From contig WGMH01000001.1 in assembly GCA_016125165.1 (NCBI GenBank), positions 124,001 to 188,000 on the forward strand: 64,000 nt of DNA. The letters are read 5' to 3'. Positions 35,326 through 44,170 of the stretch are shown here, in pieces (the stretch's first letter is position 1; every line of letters starts with the position of its first letter). The notes below the pieces were generated by a model. The model saw nothing but the letters and a program-made list of their open reading frames with translations. It ran no database searches and had not been told where the DNA came from. Position numbers and translations under genes: made by a program. The stretch comes from Alphaproteobacteria bacterium. GTDB lineage: Bacteria > Pseudomonadota > Alphaproteobacteria > Micropepsales > Micropepsaceae.

Positions 35326-35943
35326 ATGAGCGATACGCCCCTTCTCATCGCCGGGCTCGGCAATCCCGGCGCCGAATATGCGCGCAACCGCCACAACGCC
35401 GGTTTCATGGCGCTGGATGTGATCCACGCCAGCCACGATTTTTCGCCTTGGCGCACGAAGTTTCAGGGCCTCATCAGCGAAGGCACGCTGGGGCGCCGCC
35501 GCACGATCCTGCTGAAGCCGCAGACCTATATGAATGACAGCGGGGAATCGGTGGGTCCGGCGTCGCGCTTCTACAAGATCACGCCGGACGACATCGTTGT
35601 GATGCATGACGAAATCGATCTGGCCGCCGGAAAGCTGAAAGCCAAAAAGGGCGGCGGCGATGCAGGGCATAACGGCCTTCGCTCCATCACCGCAACGCTT
35701 GGCCCCGATTACCGGCGCGTGCGCATCGGCGTGGGCCATCCCGGCGCAAAAGGCCGCGTGCATGGCCATGTGCTGAACAATTTCAGCAAGGCCGAAGAAG
35801 ACGAATGGCTGGTGCCGATGCTGAGCGCCATCGCGGAATCGGCCGGCTTCCTGGCGCGCAACGACGATGTGGGCTTCATGAACAAGGTGGCGCTCAAACT
35901 GAACCCGCCAACCATAAAGCCGAAGCCGGAAGAGCCGAAATGA
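35326..35943 (+). CDS. pth: Peptidyl-tRNA hydrolase
   Basis: Releases peptides from prematurely dropped peptidyl-tRNAs so that tRNA can be reused. The 205-residue protein has GLGNPGAEYARNRHNAGFMALD with the catalytic His, KPQTYMNDSGES, VVMHDEIDLAAGKLKAKKGG with the catalytic Asp, and the block GHNGLRSITATLG with RVRIGVGHPG. A Pro/Lys tail of about 12 residues ends it. Standard position between rplY and ychF. Confidence 0.97.
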   Translation: MSDTPLLIAGLGNPGAEYARNRHNAGFMALDVIHASHDFSPWRTKFQGLISEGTLGRRRTILLKPQTYMNDSGESVGPASRFYKITPDDIVVMHDEIDLAAGKLKAKKGGGDAGHNGLRSITATLGPDYRRVRIGVGHPGAKGRVHGHVLNNFSKAEEDEWLVPMLSAIAESAGFLARNDDVGFMNKVALKLNPPTIKPKPEEPK

Positions 35944-35947
35944 CTTG

Positions 35948-36014
35948 CGCGCGGAGCCGCGAAGAACGCGGAGAACACCGAGCGCTCCGCGACTTCGCGC
36001 CTCCGCGTGAACAT
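35948..36014. repeat. CGCGGAG-type inverted repeat (family 2)
   Basis: GCGCGGAGCCGCGAAGAACGC on the left answers GCTCCGCGACTTCGCGCCTCCGCG on the right, forming an imperfect hairpin of short CGCGGAG/CTCCGCG units between pth and ychF. A second copy lies at 37163-37262, after ychF, so the gene is flanked by the same repeat in similar layout. Confidence 0.65.
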
Positions 36015-36031
36015 TTGGAAAGAGACTTCTG

Positions 36032-37129
36032 ATGGGATTCAAGTGTGGGATTGTTGGGCTGCCGAATGTCGGCAAATCGACACTGTTCAACGCGCTGACG
36101 CAAACCGCGGCGGCGCAGGCGGCGAATTATCCGTTCTGCACCATTGAGCCCAATGTCGGCGATGTGGCCGTGCCCGATCCGCGCATCGAAACACTCGCGG
36201 CCATTGCCGGCTCCAAGGAAATCATCCCGACGCGTATCACCTTTGTGGACATTGCGGGGCTCGTGCGCGGCGCTTCCAAGGGCGAAGGCCTCGGCAACCA
36301 GTTCCTTGCCAACATCCGCGAAGTCGATGCGGTTGTGCATGTGCTGCGCTGCTTCGAAGATGACGACATCACCCATGTGGAAGGCCGCATCGATCCGGTG
36401 GGCGATGCCGACACGGTGGAAACCGAATTGATGCTGGCCGACCTCGAAAGCCTTGAGCGCCGCATCATTCCCATCGAGAAAAAAGCGAAGTCCGGCGAGA
36501 AGGACGCCAAGGAACAATTCGCGCTGATGATGAAGGCGATCACGCTGCTGCGCGATGGCAAGCCTGCACGGAATGCCGACCTGACGCCGGAAGAGCGCGA
36601 ACCGTTCCGCCAGCTGGCGCTTCTGACCGGCAAGCCGGTACTTTATGTGTGCAATGTGGAGGAAGGCTCTGCTGCCACCGGCAACAAATATTCCGCGATG
36701 GTGGAAGACAAAGCCAAGCGCGAAGGCGCAGGCGCGGTGGTGATTTCCGCGCGCATCGAAGAGGAAGTGGTGCAGCTTCCCGCCGAAGAGCGGCCGGAAT
36801 TCCTTGCCAGCATCGGACTGGAAGAACCGGGCCTCAACCGGCTGATCCGCGCGGGATACAATCTTCTGGGCCTCATCACCTTCTTCACCGTGGGACCGAA
36901 AGAAGCCCGCGCCTGGACGGTGACGAAAGGCTCGCGTGCGCCGCAGGCGGCGGGCGTGATCCACACCGATTTCGAACACGGTTTCATCCGCGCCGAGACG
37001 ATTGCGTTTGCCGATTATGTGGCGAACAAGGGCGAAGCGGGCGCGCGCGATGCGGGCAAATTCAGGCTGGAAGGCAAGGACTACATCGTCGCCGATGGCG
37101 ATGTGATGCATTTCCGGTTCAATGCGTGA
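36032..37129 (+). CDS. ychF: Redox-regulated ATPase YchF
   Basis: Obg-related P-loop protein (OLA1/YchF) that prefers ATP, binds ribosomes and modulates stress responses. The 365-residue protein contains G1 GLPNVGKSTLFNAL, the switch region NYPFCTIEPNVG, G3 FVDIAGLVRGASKGEGLGNQF, a coiled-coil arm (about residues 130-190), and the C-terminal TGS domain with FEHGFIRAETIAFADYV and DYIVADGDVMHFRFN. Standard neighbour of pth. Confidence 0.97.
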   Translation: MGFKCGIVGLPNVGKSTLFNALTQTAAAQAANYPFCTIEPNVGDVAVPDPRIETLAAIAGSKEIIPTRITFVDIAGLVRGASKGEGLGNQFLANIREVDAVVHVLRCFEDDDITHVEGRIDPVGDADTVETELMLADLESLERRIIPIEKKAKSGEKDAKEQFALMMKAITLLRDGKPARNADLTPEEREPFRQLALLTGKPVLYVCNVEEGSAATGNKYSAMVEDKAKREGAGAVVISARIEEEVVQLPAEERPEFLASIGLEEPGLNRLIRAGYNLLGLITFFTVGPKEARAWTVTKGSRAPQAAGVIHTDFEHGFIRAETIAFADYVANKGEAGARDAGKFRLEGKDYIVADGDVMHFRFNA

Positions 37130-37137
37130 GCCTTCCT

Positions 37138-37163
37138 TCCCTCGCCTTGTGGCGAAGGGATTT
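37138..37163 (+). terminator. Possible intrinsic terminator after ychF
   Basis: CCCTCGCC and GGCGAAGGG form a stem with one bulged base around TTGT, followed by ATTTT, 10 bases after the ychF stop. Confidence 0.5.
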
Positions 37164-37262
37164 TCACGCGGAGGCGCGGAGACGCGGAGGTGGCGCCGCG
37201 TGCGGTTTTGCCGTCTCTCCAAACTTCTCGAAACGCTCCGCGGCTCCGCGCCTCAGCGTGGG
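37163..37262. repeat. CGCGGAG-type inverted repeat (family 2), larger copy
   Basis: TTCACGCGGAGGCGCGGAG with further GACGCGGAGG units on the left is answered by CGCTCCGCGGCTCCGCGCCTCAGCGTG on the right. The centre (about 50 bases, tgcggttttgccgtctctcc region) is not repetitive. Related to 35948-36014. Confidence 0.65.
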
Positions 37263-37274
37263 TTTGACGCCCAA

Positions 37275-37304
37275 TTGGGTGGCCCGCATGCGCGGGCCGT
37301 GACA
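37275..37304. repeat. Single family-1 palindromic unit
   Basis: TTGGGT, the palindrome GGCCCGCATGCGCGGGCC, then GTGACA; only one half of the usual inverted pair is present, 10 bases before the MaoC gene. Confidence 0.7.
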
Positions 37305-37314
37305 AGATAGATTC

Positions 37315-37767
37315 ATGGCGAGCGTTCTCCACTTCGAAGATTTTTCCGCCGGGCAGGTGTTTGATTGCGGCACCTATGCCGTAACGGCCGAAGAGATTTT
37401 CGAGTTTGCACGCCAGTTCGATCCGCAGCCGCATCATCTGGATGAAGAAGCCGCGCGGAAATCCATTCTGGGCGGGCTTTCGGCTTCGGGCTGGCACACC
37501 TCCGCCATGGCGATGCGGCTGTTTGTCGATGGCCTCCTCAGCCGAACGGCCACCCATGGTGGCGCGGGCGTGGAGGATGCGCGCTGGATGAAGCCGACGC
37601 GGCCCGGCGATGTGCTGTCGCTCACCGTGACGGTGACCGAGTTGCGCGCGGGCCGCGCGCGCAAGCCTTTCGGCTTTGTGAAATTCGCCTGGGGATTGCG
37701 CAATCAGACGGAAGAGATCGCGCGCTTCGTGGTGACCGGCGCAGTGCTGCACCGGAAGGGCGGCTGA
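37315..37767 (+). CDS. MaoC family dehydratase (first of two)
   Basis: A 150-residue single hot-dog-fold protein of the MaoC / (R)-enoyl-CoA hydratase family. The hydratase-type motif region reads FARQFDPQPHHLDEEAARKSILGGLSASGWHT, with the Asp/His positions that activate water. Such enzymes hydrate 2-enoyl-CoA in fatty acid or polyhydroxyalkanoate metabolism. The second MaoC gene begins one base after its stop, so the two probably form a heterodimer or double hot-dog pair, as known for other tandem MaoC-like proteins. Confidence 0.9.
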   Translation: MASVLHFEDFSAGQVFDCGTYAVTAEEIFEFARQFDPQPHHLDEEAARKSILGGLSASGWHTSAMAMRLFVDGLLSRTATHGGAGVEDARWMKPTRPGDVLSLTVTVTELRAGRARKPFGFVKFAWGLRNQTEEIARFVVTGAVLHRKGG

Positions 37768-37768
37768 C

Positions 37769-38230
37769 ATGTGGTTCGAGGATATCCAAATCGGCGGGCG
37801 GCGCACATTGGGGAGCCACACCTTCACGCAGGATGAGATGATCGCCTTTGCGAAGCGTTACGATCCGCAAGTGTTCCACATCGACCCGGAAGCGGCGAAG
37901 GCCTCACCATTCGGCGGCATCATCGCCAGCGGCTGGTACACCGCCGCCATCTGGATGCGCCTTGCCATCGAAAGCCGGAAGGCGGACGCGCAAGGCGGCA
38001 ATCCCCTTCAGCGCGCCGGAGTTTCGCCGGGCTTCGAGAAGATGCGCTGGCTCCGGCCGGTGCGCCCGGGAACCACGCTCACCTATACGACCGAGACCAT
38101 CGAAAAGGTGGAATTGCAGTCGCGCCCCACGCTAGGCTTGGTGAAGAGCTACAACGAAGCCCGCGACGGCGATGGCGCGCTCTATATGAGCTTCATCGGC
38201 AAAGGGTTTGTGGCGAGACGGCCGAAGTAA
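37769..38230 (+). CDS. MaoC family dehydratase (second of two)
   Basis: A 153-residue MaoC-like hot-dog protein: MIAFAKRYDPQVFHIDPEAAKASPFGGIIASGWYT is the motif region, with Asp and His in place. It shares the fold and about a third of its residues with the upstream gene and starts one base after it, implying coordinate expression and likely complex formation. Substrate acyl-CoA unknown. The last part SFIGKGFVARRPK is specific to this copy. Confidence 0.9.
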   Translation: MWFEDIQIGGRRTLGSHTFTQDEMIAFAKRYDPQVFHIDPEAAKASPFGGIIASGWYTAAIWMRLAIESRKADAQGGNPLQRAGVSPGFEKMRWLRPVRPGTTLTYTTETIEKVELQSRPTLGLVKSYNEARDGDGALYMSFIGKGFVARRPK

Positions 38231-38232
38231 CG

Positions 38233-38260
38233 CTGGGTGGCCGGGTCAAGCCCGGCCATG
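38233..38260. repeat. Family-1-like palindromic unit
   Basis: CTGGGTGGCCGGGTCAAG followed by CCCGGCCATG; the flanks match family 1 (CTGGGT ... CATG), but the stem is a different GGCCGGG/CCCGGCC pair and the closing ATGACA is altered. Confidence 0.55.
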
Positions 38261-38274
38261 GAGAGGAAAAGAGA

Positions 38275-38952
38275 ATGACGCGCGGCACGATGACGAAGAT
38301 GAAGATGAGCGATGGCGCGGAGATCGGCGTCTATCATGTGGCGCCGAAGGGCGCGCGGCGCGGCGGGCTTGTGCTCATCATGGAAATCTTCGGCGTGACC
38401 GATCACATCAAGGAAGTGGCCGACGGCTACGCGGATGACGGCTATGAAGTGCTGGCACCCGCGCTTTACGACCGCGAGCATCCGGATTTCGAGGCGACCT
38501 ATTCGCCGGAAGACATCCAGGTGGCGATCAAGCTGGCGCGCGTGGAGCATCCGTTCGAGCTTTCCATCAAGGACACGCAAACCTGCATCGATGCGCTGAA
38601 GGCAAAGGGCCCGGTGTTCATCACCGGCTATTGCTATGGCGGATCGGTGACGTGGGTTGCGGCCTGCCGCTGCGACGGGCTGGCGGCGGCCTCGGCCTAT
38701 TACGGCAGCCTCATTCCGCAATTCGCCAATGAAACGCCGAAATGCCCGACCATCTGCCATTTCGGCGAACACGATCACGGCATTCCGATGGAGGGTGTGA
38801 ACAAGGTGAAGGCCGCGCATCCGGGGCTTCACATCTATGTCTATGACGCCGGCCACGGCTTCAACTCCGACCGCCGCACCGACTACAACGAAGCCTGCGC
38901 GAAGCAGGCGCGCGAGCGGACGCTGGAATTGTTCAGGGCGAATGAAAAATAG
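38275..38952 (+). CDS. Dienelactone hydrolase family protein
   Basis: A 225-residue alpha/beta hydrolase. The nucleophile elbow reads GYCYGGS, with cysteine where serine is found in most hydrolases, the mark of dienelactone hydrolases. The Asp (HFGEHDHGIP) and His (YDAGHGFNSD) complete the triad. EIFGVTDHIKEVADGYADDGYEVLAPALYDRE is the family N-terminal block. Substrates range from dienelactones to other small esters; here no aromatic degradation genes lie nearby, so the natural substrate is open. Confidence 0.93.
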   Translation: MTRGTMTKMKMSDGAEIGVYHVAPKGARRGGLVLIMEIFGVTDHIKEVADGYADDGYEVLAPALYDREHPDFEATYSPEDIQVAIKLARVEHPFELSIKDTQTCIDALKAKGPVFITGYCYGGSVTWVAACRCDGLAAASAYYGSLIPQFANETPKCPTICHFGEHDHGIPMEGVNKVKAAHPGLHIYVYDAGHGFNSDRRTDYNEACAKQARERTLELFRANEK

Positions 38953-38959
38953 CTGGTGC

Positions 38960-39126
38960 TGTCATCCCCGGCCGAGCATCCCAAGGATGCGAGGGGAAGG
39001 GGACCCAGGCATCAACGCTTCTCTGCAATCGAAATATCGAACTGCAATATCCAGGCGGCGTAACTGTTGCACCGCCTGGGTCCCCTTCCCTTACGCTCAC
39101 TGCGTGAGCGCTCGCCGGGGATGACA
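38960..39126. repeat. Paired palindromic repeat (family 1b, CCCCGGC type)
   Basis: TGTCATCCCCGGCCGAGC ... GGGGAAGGGGACCCAGG on the left is mirrored by GCCTGGGTCCCCTTCCC ... GCTCGCCGGGGATGACA on the right. Each half holds an inner variable hairpin (GCATCC/GGATGC; ACGCTCA/TGAGCGC). The same pair recurs at 42362-42541 with different inner stems. Confidence 0.8.
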
Positions 39127-39133
39127 ATCGATG

Positions 39134-39736
39134 TTACCTCCTCGCCCCTTCCACCAGCGCGCGGATGGCCCAGCGGCGGGTTTTGCGGGCTTCGGCATCG
39201 GAGAGTTGCAGCACATCCTTGAACACCACCATCGCTTCGGTGCCGATGACGAGGGCGAGCGCCTTCTTCAGCATGTCGAGCGATTGCGGCGTGAATTCCT
39301 TGCGCGCCGGTTCGAGCGCCGCTTCGATGAGCGCCGTGCGCCGGTTCTGGCGGCGGGGCGTGGCGCCCGTCGCGTCGCGCGCGAGCGATGTGGCGAGCAT
39401 GGCGCGAAGGCCAACCTCGTTCGCGGCGATCATGGCTTCGAGGCTGTCGTCCACCTTCTGCAGCCGCGCGACGGGATCCTCCGGCTTGCCGTTCGCAAAC
39501 AGCCTCGCGGGATCGGGCGTGGCGACGTCGAGCGTGGCTTCGACTATGAGCGCCTCCACGCTCGGGAAATAGCGATAGGCCGTGGCGCGCGAAACCATCG
39601 CTTCCTTCGCCACATCCTCAAGGCTCGGCTGCCGGCCCTGCCGCATCAGGCGCGATGCGGCATCGAGCAGATCCTTGCGCGTGCGATGTCGCTGGTTGGG
39701 ACGCTGCTGCGCTTTCTTCGCCGGTTTCGCCGCCAT
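39134..39736 (-). CDS. TetR family transcriptional regulator
   Basis: A 200-residue TetR regulator from ATG 39736. After a basic N-terminal stretch (AAKPAKKAQQRPNQRHRTRK) comes the HTH: LLDAASRLMRQGRQPSLEDVAKEAMVSRATAYRYFPSVEALIVEA, a textbook TetR block. The helical C-terminal part is the ligand/dimer domain. It is the second gene of an operon with a SnoaL-like protein, four bases apart, and a perfect palindrome lies in front of that operon, so it most likely represses its own transcription until a ligand binds. Confidence 0.92.
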   Translation of the reverse strand: MAAKPAKKAQQRPNQRHRTRKDLLDAASRLMRQGRQPSLEDVAKEAMVSRATAYRYFPSVEALIVEATLDVATPDPARLFANGKPEDPVARLQKVDDSLEAMIAANEVGLRAMLATSLARDATGATPRRQNRRTALIEAALEPARKEFTPQSLDMLKKALALVIGTEAMVVFKDVLQLSDAEARKTRRWAIRALVEGARR

Positions 39737-39740
39737 GCAC

Positions 39741-40163
39741 TCAATCCTGCGGAAGCTGCTGCAGGATCGCGGCCATGTCGATCCACACATTCTCGCGCGC
39801 GATGTCGCCGCTCTCGGCATATTCGATCACATGCAGCAGGCGGAAGCTGAGCGGGCGGTTCTTGCCTTCGAGCCCGAAGGGGCGGCCCGGCGCCTTGCCA
39901 CGCCAGATCGATTCATCGACGAGGAAGTTCTCGCCATAGAGGCGCTTCACCGTTTCGACCTTGCCGTCGGAAAGATCTGCGAACAGTGCTTCATAAAAGG
40001 AACGCGCGCCTTCGCGGCCATGCGCGGGGCCGGTGGGCCAGCCCACGATGTCATGCTCCACATCGGGCGCGAGCGTGGCCAGAACGCCCGCCACATCGTC
40101 GTTTTGTTCGAAACCGAAATGCTCGTCGATCTTGCGATCCATCTGTTCACGGCTGAGCGCCAT
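39741..40163 (-). CDS. SnoaL-like/NTF2-fold protein
   Basis: A 140-residue protein of the SnoaL/NTF2 superfamily, a cone-shaped fold binding small hydrophobic molecules. The helical start (ALSREQMDRKIDEHFGFEQNDDVAGVLATLAPDVEHDI), VGWPTGPAHGREGARSFYEALFADL and final EYAESGDIARENVWIDMAAILQQL are typical. It is first in an operon with a TetR regulator, so it may process or bind the inducer. Enzymatic activity cannot be told. Confidence 0.85.
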   Translation of the reverse strand: MALSREQMDRKIDEHFGFEQNDDVAGVLATLAPDVEHDIVGWPTGPAHGREGARSFYEALFADLSDGKVETVKRLYGENFLVDESIWRGKAPGRPFGLEGKNRPLSFRLLHVIEYAESGDIARENVWIDMAAILQQLPQD

Positions 40164-40196
40164 GTGCCTCTCCTCTCATCCTTGCGGGAAGGAGAT

Positions 40197-40216
40197 AATG
40201 AGACATCCGTCTCATT
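40197..40216. promoter_or_regulatory. Probable TetR operator before the SnoaL-TetR operon
   Basis: AATGAGAC-ATCC-GTCTCATT is a perfect inverted repeat with 8-base arms, 34-53 bases upstream of the SnoaL start. A further GTGTCTCAC half-site-like stretch lies at 40225-40233. GAGAC/GTCTC palindromes are common targets of TetR regulators, and the regulator is encoded in the same operon. Confidence 0.65.
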
Positions 40217-40284
40217 TCAAGATGTGTGTCTCACAAATTCGCACGCTGCGGCGAAAGGCCAAATAGGCATAGAGTATCAAAGGG

Positions 40285-42342
40285 TTAGCGCAGCGCCGCC
40301 TCGATATTGCCGCCGTCCACCGTGATCACGGCGGCGGTCGTCTTCTCCGCCCCGGCCAGATAGACGAAGGCTTCGGCCACTTCGGCGGCATAGACTTCGC
40401 GGCCCAGAAGATTGCCGCTCATGTACTGATCTTCCGACACGCCGCGCGCTTTCGCTCGCGCCGCCACCATCTCATCGGTGAGAAGACCGGAGCGTATGCG
40501 GTCCGCGTTCACGGCGTTGGCGCGGATGCCGTCCTTGCCGTGATCGAGCGCATATTGGCGCACGAGGAAGAGCGTGGCGGCTTTCGGCAAACCGTAAGGT
40601 CCGAAATCCTTGCCCGGATTCACCGCCTGCTTGGAAGTGTTGAACAACAGGCAGCCATAGGTGCCCTGCTGCTTCATCACATGCACGGCGTTCTGCGCCA
40701 CATGCTGATGGCCGAAGAAATTGAGTTCGAACGATTTGCGCAAGGTCGCATCGTCCACATGGCCGATGGTGCCCTGCCAGGCCGCGCCCGCGTTGGAGAC
40801 GACGATATCGACGCCACCGAACCCTTCCACCACCTTGTCAAAAGCCGCCTTCACCGCCGCGGAATCGGTGACATCGCATTGGATGGCAAGCGCATGCTTG
40901 TGGATCGCTTTGGCGGCGGCAATTGCCGAATCGTGATCACGGTCGAGGATGGCGACTTCCGCACCCGCCGCCGCCATCGCCTTGCCTGTCGCCGCGCCGA
41001 TGCCGGAACCGCCGCCGGTGATGACGCAGACCTGGCGCGACAACGGCTTCTCGTTCGCCTTGCCGAGCTTGGCCTGTTCGAGCGACCAGTATTCGACATC
41101 GAACATGTCGGCTTCGGGAATGCACTTGTAGGTGCCGATGGCTTCGGCATCGGTGATCACTTCAACCGTGTTCTCCGCGATGTCCGCGGCGATGGCCGCA
41201 TCCTTCGCGGTCGCGCCCAGGCCGAAGAGGCCGACGCCGGGAACGAGCACGACGCGCGGAAGCGGATCGAGTTCGGTCTTCTTTGGGTCGGCGCGTTTGT
41301 TGTTGCGCTCGAAATAATCGTGATAGCGGGCGACATATTTCGCCACCGCCGCGTCCACATCCTTCTTCCAGTCGTCGAGCTTGCCAGCTTCGGGCGCAGG
41401 GACCACGAGCGGCCAGTTCTTGGTGCGGATGGTGTGATCGGGCGTCACGACGCCGATTTGCGAATAGCGCTCCACCTCCGCGCCGTTCACGTAATTGCGG
41501 ATGGCATCGCTGGTGCGGAAGCAGAGGATCTGCCGCTTCACCTGCCCGGCCATCTCGTTGCGGGAGATGGCGAGGCAGCCGCGCAAGATGGGCGCGATGT
41601 CGGCAACCTTCGCGATTTCCTTCGGCAACACGGCTTGCGCAAGGGGCTTGCGGTTCTTCTGCAGCCGCTGTTCGGCCATCGTCACGAATTCGACCATGCG
41701 CTCATAAGCGGTTTGCGCATCATCGGCGAAGGTGAAGATGCCGTGCTGCAAGAGCACGAGACCCTCGACATGCGGGTTCTTCTCGAACACCTGCGAAACC
41801 GATTTGGCGAGCGCGAAGCCGGGAATGGTGTAGGGCACATAGGCGACGCGGTTGCCATAGAGCTCGCGCACGATTTCTTCGCCATTCGGCTGATCGGTGA
41901 GCGCGAGGACCGCGGTGGAATGGGTGTGGTCGATGAATTTGTGCGGCAGGAAGGCGTGGAGCAGCGTTTCCACAGACGGGTTCGGGCCCGAGGAAGCCAG
42001 CATGTTCACGCGCTGGAAATTGACCATGTCTTCATCGGAGAGTTTGTCGAGCGCGAGCAGGCGCTTCAGCGGCGCAAGACGCACAGCGGGAAGACCGGCA
42101 GGCTCGATATTGCCCATGTCCCAGCCGGAGCCCTTCACGCAGATCACATCCACGTCGTCGCCGAGAATGTCCTTCATCCGCGTCTTGACGGAGGTGTTGC
42201 CGCCGCCATGCAGAACGAGGCGCGGGTCGCTGCCGAGGAGGCGCGTGGTGTAGGTCCGCAGCGCCAGATCCTCGCCAATGCCCTTTGCGGCATAGCGATT
42301 GACGAAGTCGTTGGCCTCGGCGGCATTCCAGCGGGATTTCAT
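40285..42342 (-). CDS. Bifunctional class II aldolase / short-chain dehydrogenase
   Basis: A 685-residue fusion annotated in most genomes as rhamnulose-1-phosphate aldolase/lactaldehyde dehydrogenase. Residues 1-430: class II aldolase with LVLHGGGNTSVKTR, HKFIDHTHSTAVLALTDQP carrying the zinc histidines, and VLLQHGIFTFADDA. Residues 435-685: SDR with VITGGGSGIGAATGKAM, a VVSNAGAAW block and catalytic Y-x3-K in GPYGLPKAA. No rhamnose isomerase or kinase is near. Instead it follows mtnP, apt and mtnA on the same strand, so the likely aldolase substrate is 5-methylthioribulose-1-phosphate (or 5-deoxyribulose-1-phosphate), with the SDR acting on the released aldehyde. ATG 42342 is preferred; a GTG at 42351 is possible. 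Confidence 0.9.
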   Translation of the reverse strand: MKSRWNAAEANDFVNRYAAKGIGEDLALRTYTTRLLGSDPRLVLHGGGNTSVKTRMKDILGDDVDVICVKGSGWDMGNIEPAGLPAVRLAPLKRLLALDKLSDEDMVNFQRVNMLASSGPNPSVETLLHAFLPHKFIDHTHSTAVLALTDQPNGEEIVRELYGNRVAYVPYTIPGFALAKSVSQVFEKNPHVEGLVLLQHGIFTFADDAQTAYERMVEFVTMAEQRLQKNRKPLAQAVLPKEIAKVADIAPILRGCLAISRNEMAGQVKRQILCFRTSDAIRNYVNGAEVERYSQIGVVTPDHTIRTKNWPLVVPAPEAGKLDDWKKDVDAAVAKYVARYHDYFERNNKRADPKKTELDPLPRVVLVPGVGLFGLGATAKDAAIAADIAENTVEVITDAEAIGTYKCIPEADMFDVEYWSLEQAKLGKANEKPLSRQVCVITGGGSGIGAATGKAMAAAGAEVAILDRDHDSAIAAAKAIHKHALAIQCDVTDSAAVKAAFDKVVEGFGGVDIVVSNAGAAWQGTIGHVDDATLRKSFELNFFGHQHVAQNAVHVMKQQGTYGCLLFNTSKQAVNPGKDFGPYGLPKAATLFLVRQYALDHGKDGIRANAVNADRIRSGLLTDEMVAARAKARGVSEDQYMSGNLLGREVYAAEVAEAFVYLAGAEKTTAAVITVDGGNIEAALR

Positions 42343-42361
42343 GCTTTCCACTCACTTCTGA

Positions 42362-42541
42362 TGTCATCCCCGGCCGAGCGTAGCGAGGGGAAGGGGACCC
42401 AGGTTTTCAAACGAACGCGATCCGGAAATGGGTGCGCGAATGCGAGGTTTCCATAACAGCTTTGGCGGAGAATGCGAGACGGATCGAGCGCCTGGGTCCC
42501 CTTCCCTCGCCGCGCCGTTGCGCGGCTCGCCGGGGATGACA
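42362..42541. repeat. Paired palindromic repeat (family 1b, CCCCGGC type)
   Basis: TGTCATCCCCGGCCGAGCG ... AAGGGGACCCAGG on the left, CGCCTGGGTCCCCTTCCC ... GGCTCGCCGGGGATGACA on the right. Matches 38960-39126 in its outer arms. It separates the aldolase-dehydrogenase gene from mtnA, so the two may still be one transcript with a processed spacer. Confidence 0.8.
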
Positions 42542-42544
42542 GGC

Positions 42545-43630
<1,086 letters not shown>

Positions 43631-43633
43631 CGG

Positions 43634-44170
43634 CTAGTGCCCCTCAAACGCCACAAGCGTTTGAACGTTCTTGCCGAGCGCGCGGATTTTGTCCGCGCCA
43701 CCGATCTCGGGCAGATCGATCACGAAGGAGCAGCCGATCACTTTCGCACCCGCGCGTTCGAGCAGCTTGATCGCGGCAAGGCAGGTGCCGCCAGTAGCAA
43801 TGAGATCATCGACAACCAGAACATGATCGCCCGGCTTTACGGCATCGGCGTGAATCTCCACGCGGTCCTTGCCGTATTCCAGATCGTAGTCTTCGCCGAT
43901 CACGGTGTGGGGCAGCTTGCCCTTCTTGCGCACCGGCACGAAGCCCGTGGAAAGCTGATGGGCGACCGCGCCGCCCAGAATAAATCCGCGCGCTTCGATA
44001 CCGGCGACGCGATCAATGCGCACACCGGCATAGGGCTGCACCAGTTCATCCACCGCGCGGCGGAAGGCCCGCGCGTTGCCCAGAAGCGTGGTGATGTCGC
44101 GGAACATGATCCCCTTCTTGGGGTAATCCGGAATCGTGCGGATGACGGTTTTGAAGTCCATCGTGGTCAA
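43634..44170 (-). CDS. apt: Adenine phosphoribosyltransferase
   Basis: Salvages adenine with PRPP to AMP. The 178-residue type I phosphoribosyltransferase has the PRPP loop [17 protein letters not shown], the adenine hood region [16 protein letters not shown], and [17 protein letters not shown]. It overlaps mtnP by ATGA, so adenine released by MtnP is handed straight to recycling. PRPP comes from prs (31729). Confidence 0.96.
   Translation of the reverse strand: MTTMDFKTVIRTIPDYPKKGIMFRDITTLLGNARAFRRAVDELVQPYAGVRIDRVAGIEARGFILGGAVAHQLSTGFVPVRKKGKLPHTVIGEDYDLEYGKDRVEIHADAVKPGDHVLVVDDLIATGGTCLAAIKLLERAGAKVIGCSFVIDLPEIGGADKIRALGKNVQTLVAFEGH

Noticed and set aside
37163-37304. Small gene in the gap between ychF and the MaoC pair
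   Set aside because: Open frames there are made of repeat sequence and are Arg-rich without a ribosome-binding site.
40285-42342. Rhamnose catabolism locus
   Set aside because: No rhamnose isomerase, kinase, mutarotase or transporter nearby; neighbours are MTA salvage genes.
40540-42456. 638-codon plus-strand frame opposite the aldolase-dehydrogenase gene
   Set aside because: Translation is His/Arg/Gly-rich antisense; all conserved motifs are on the minus strand.
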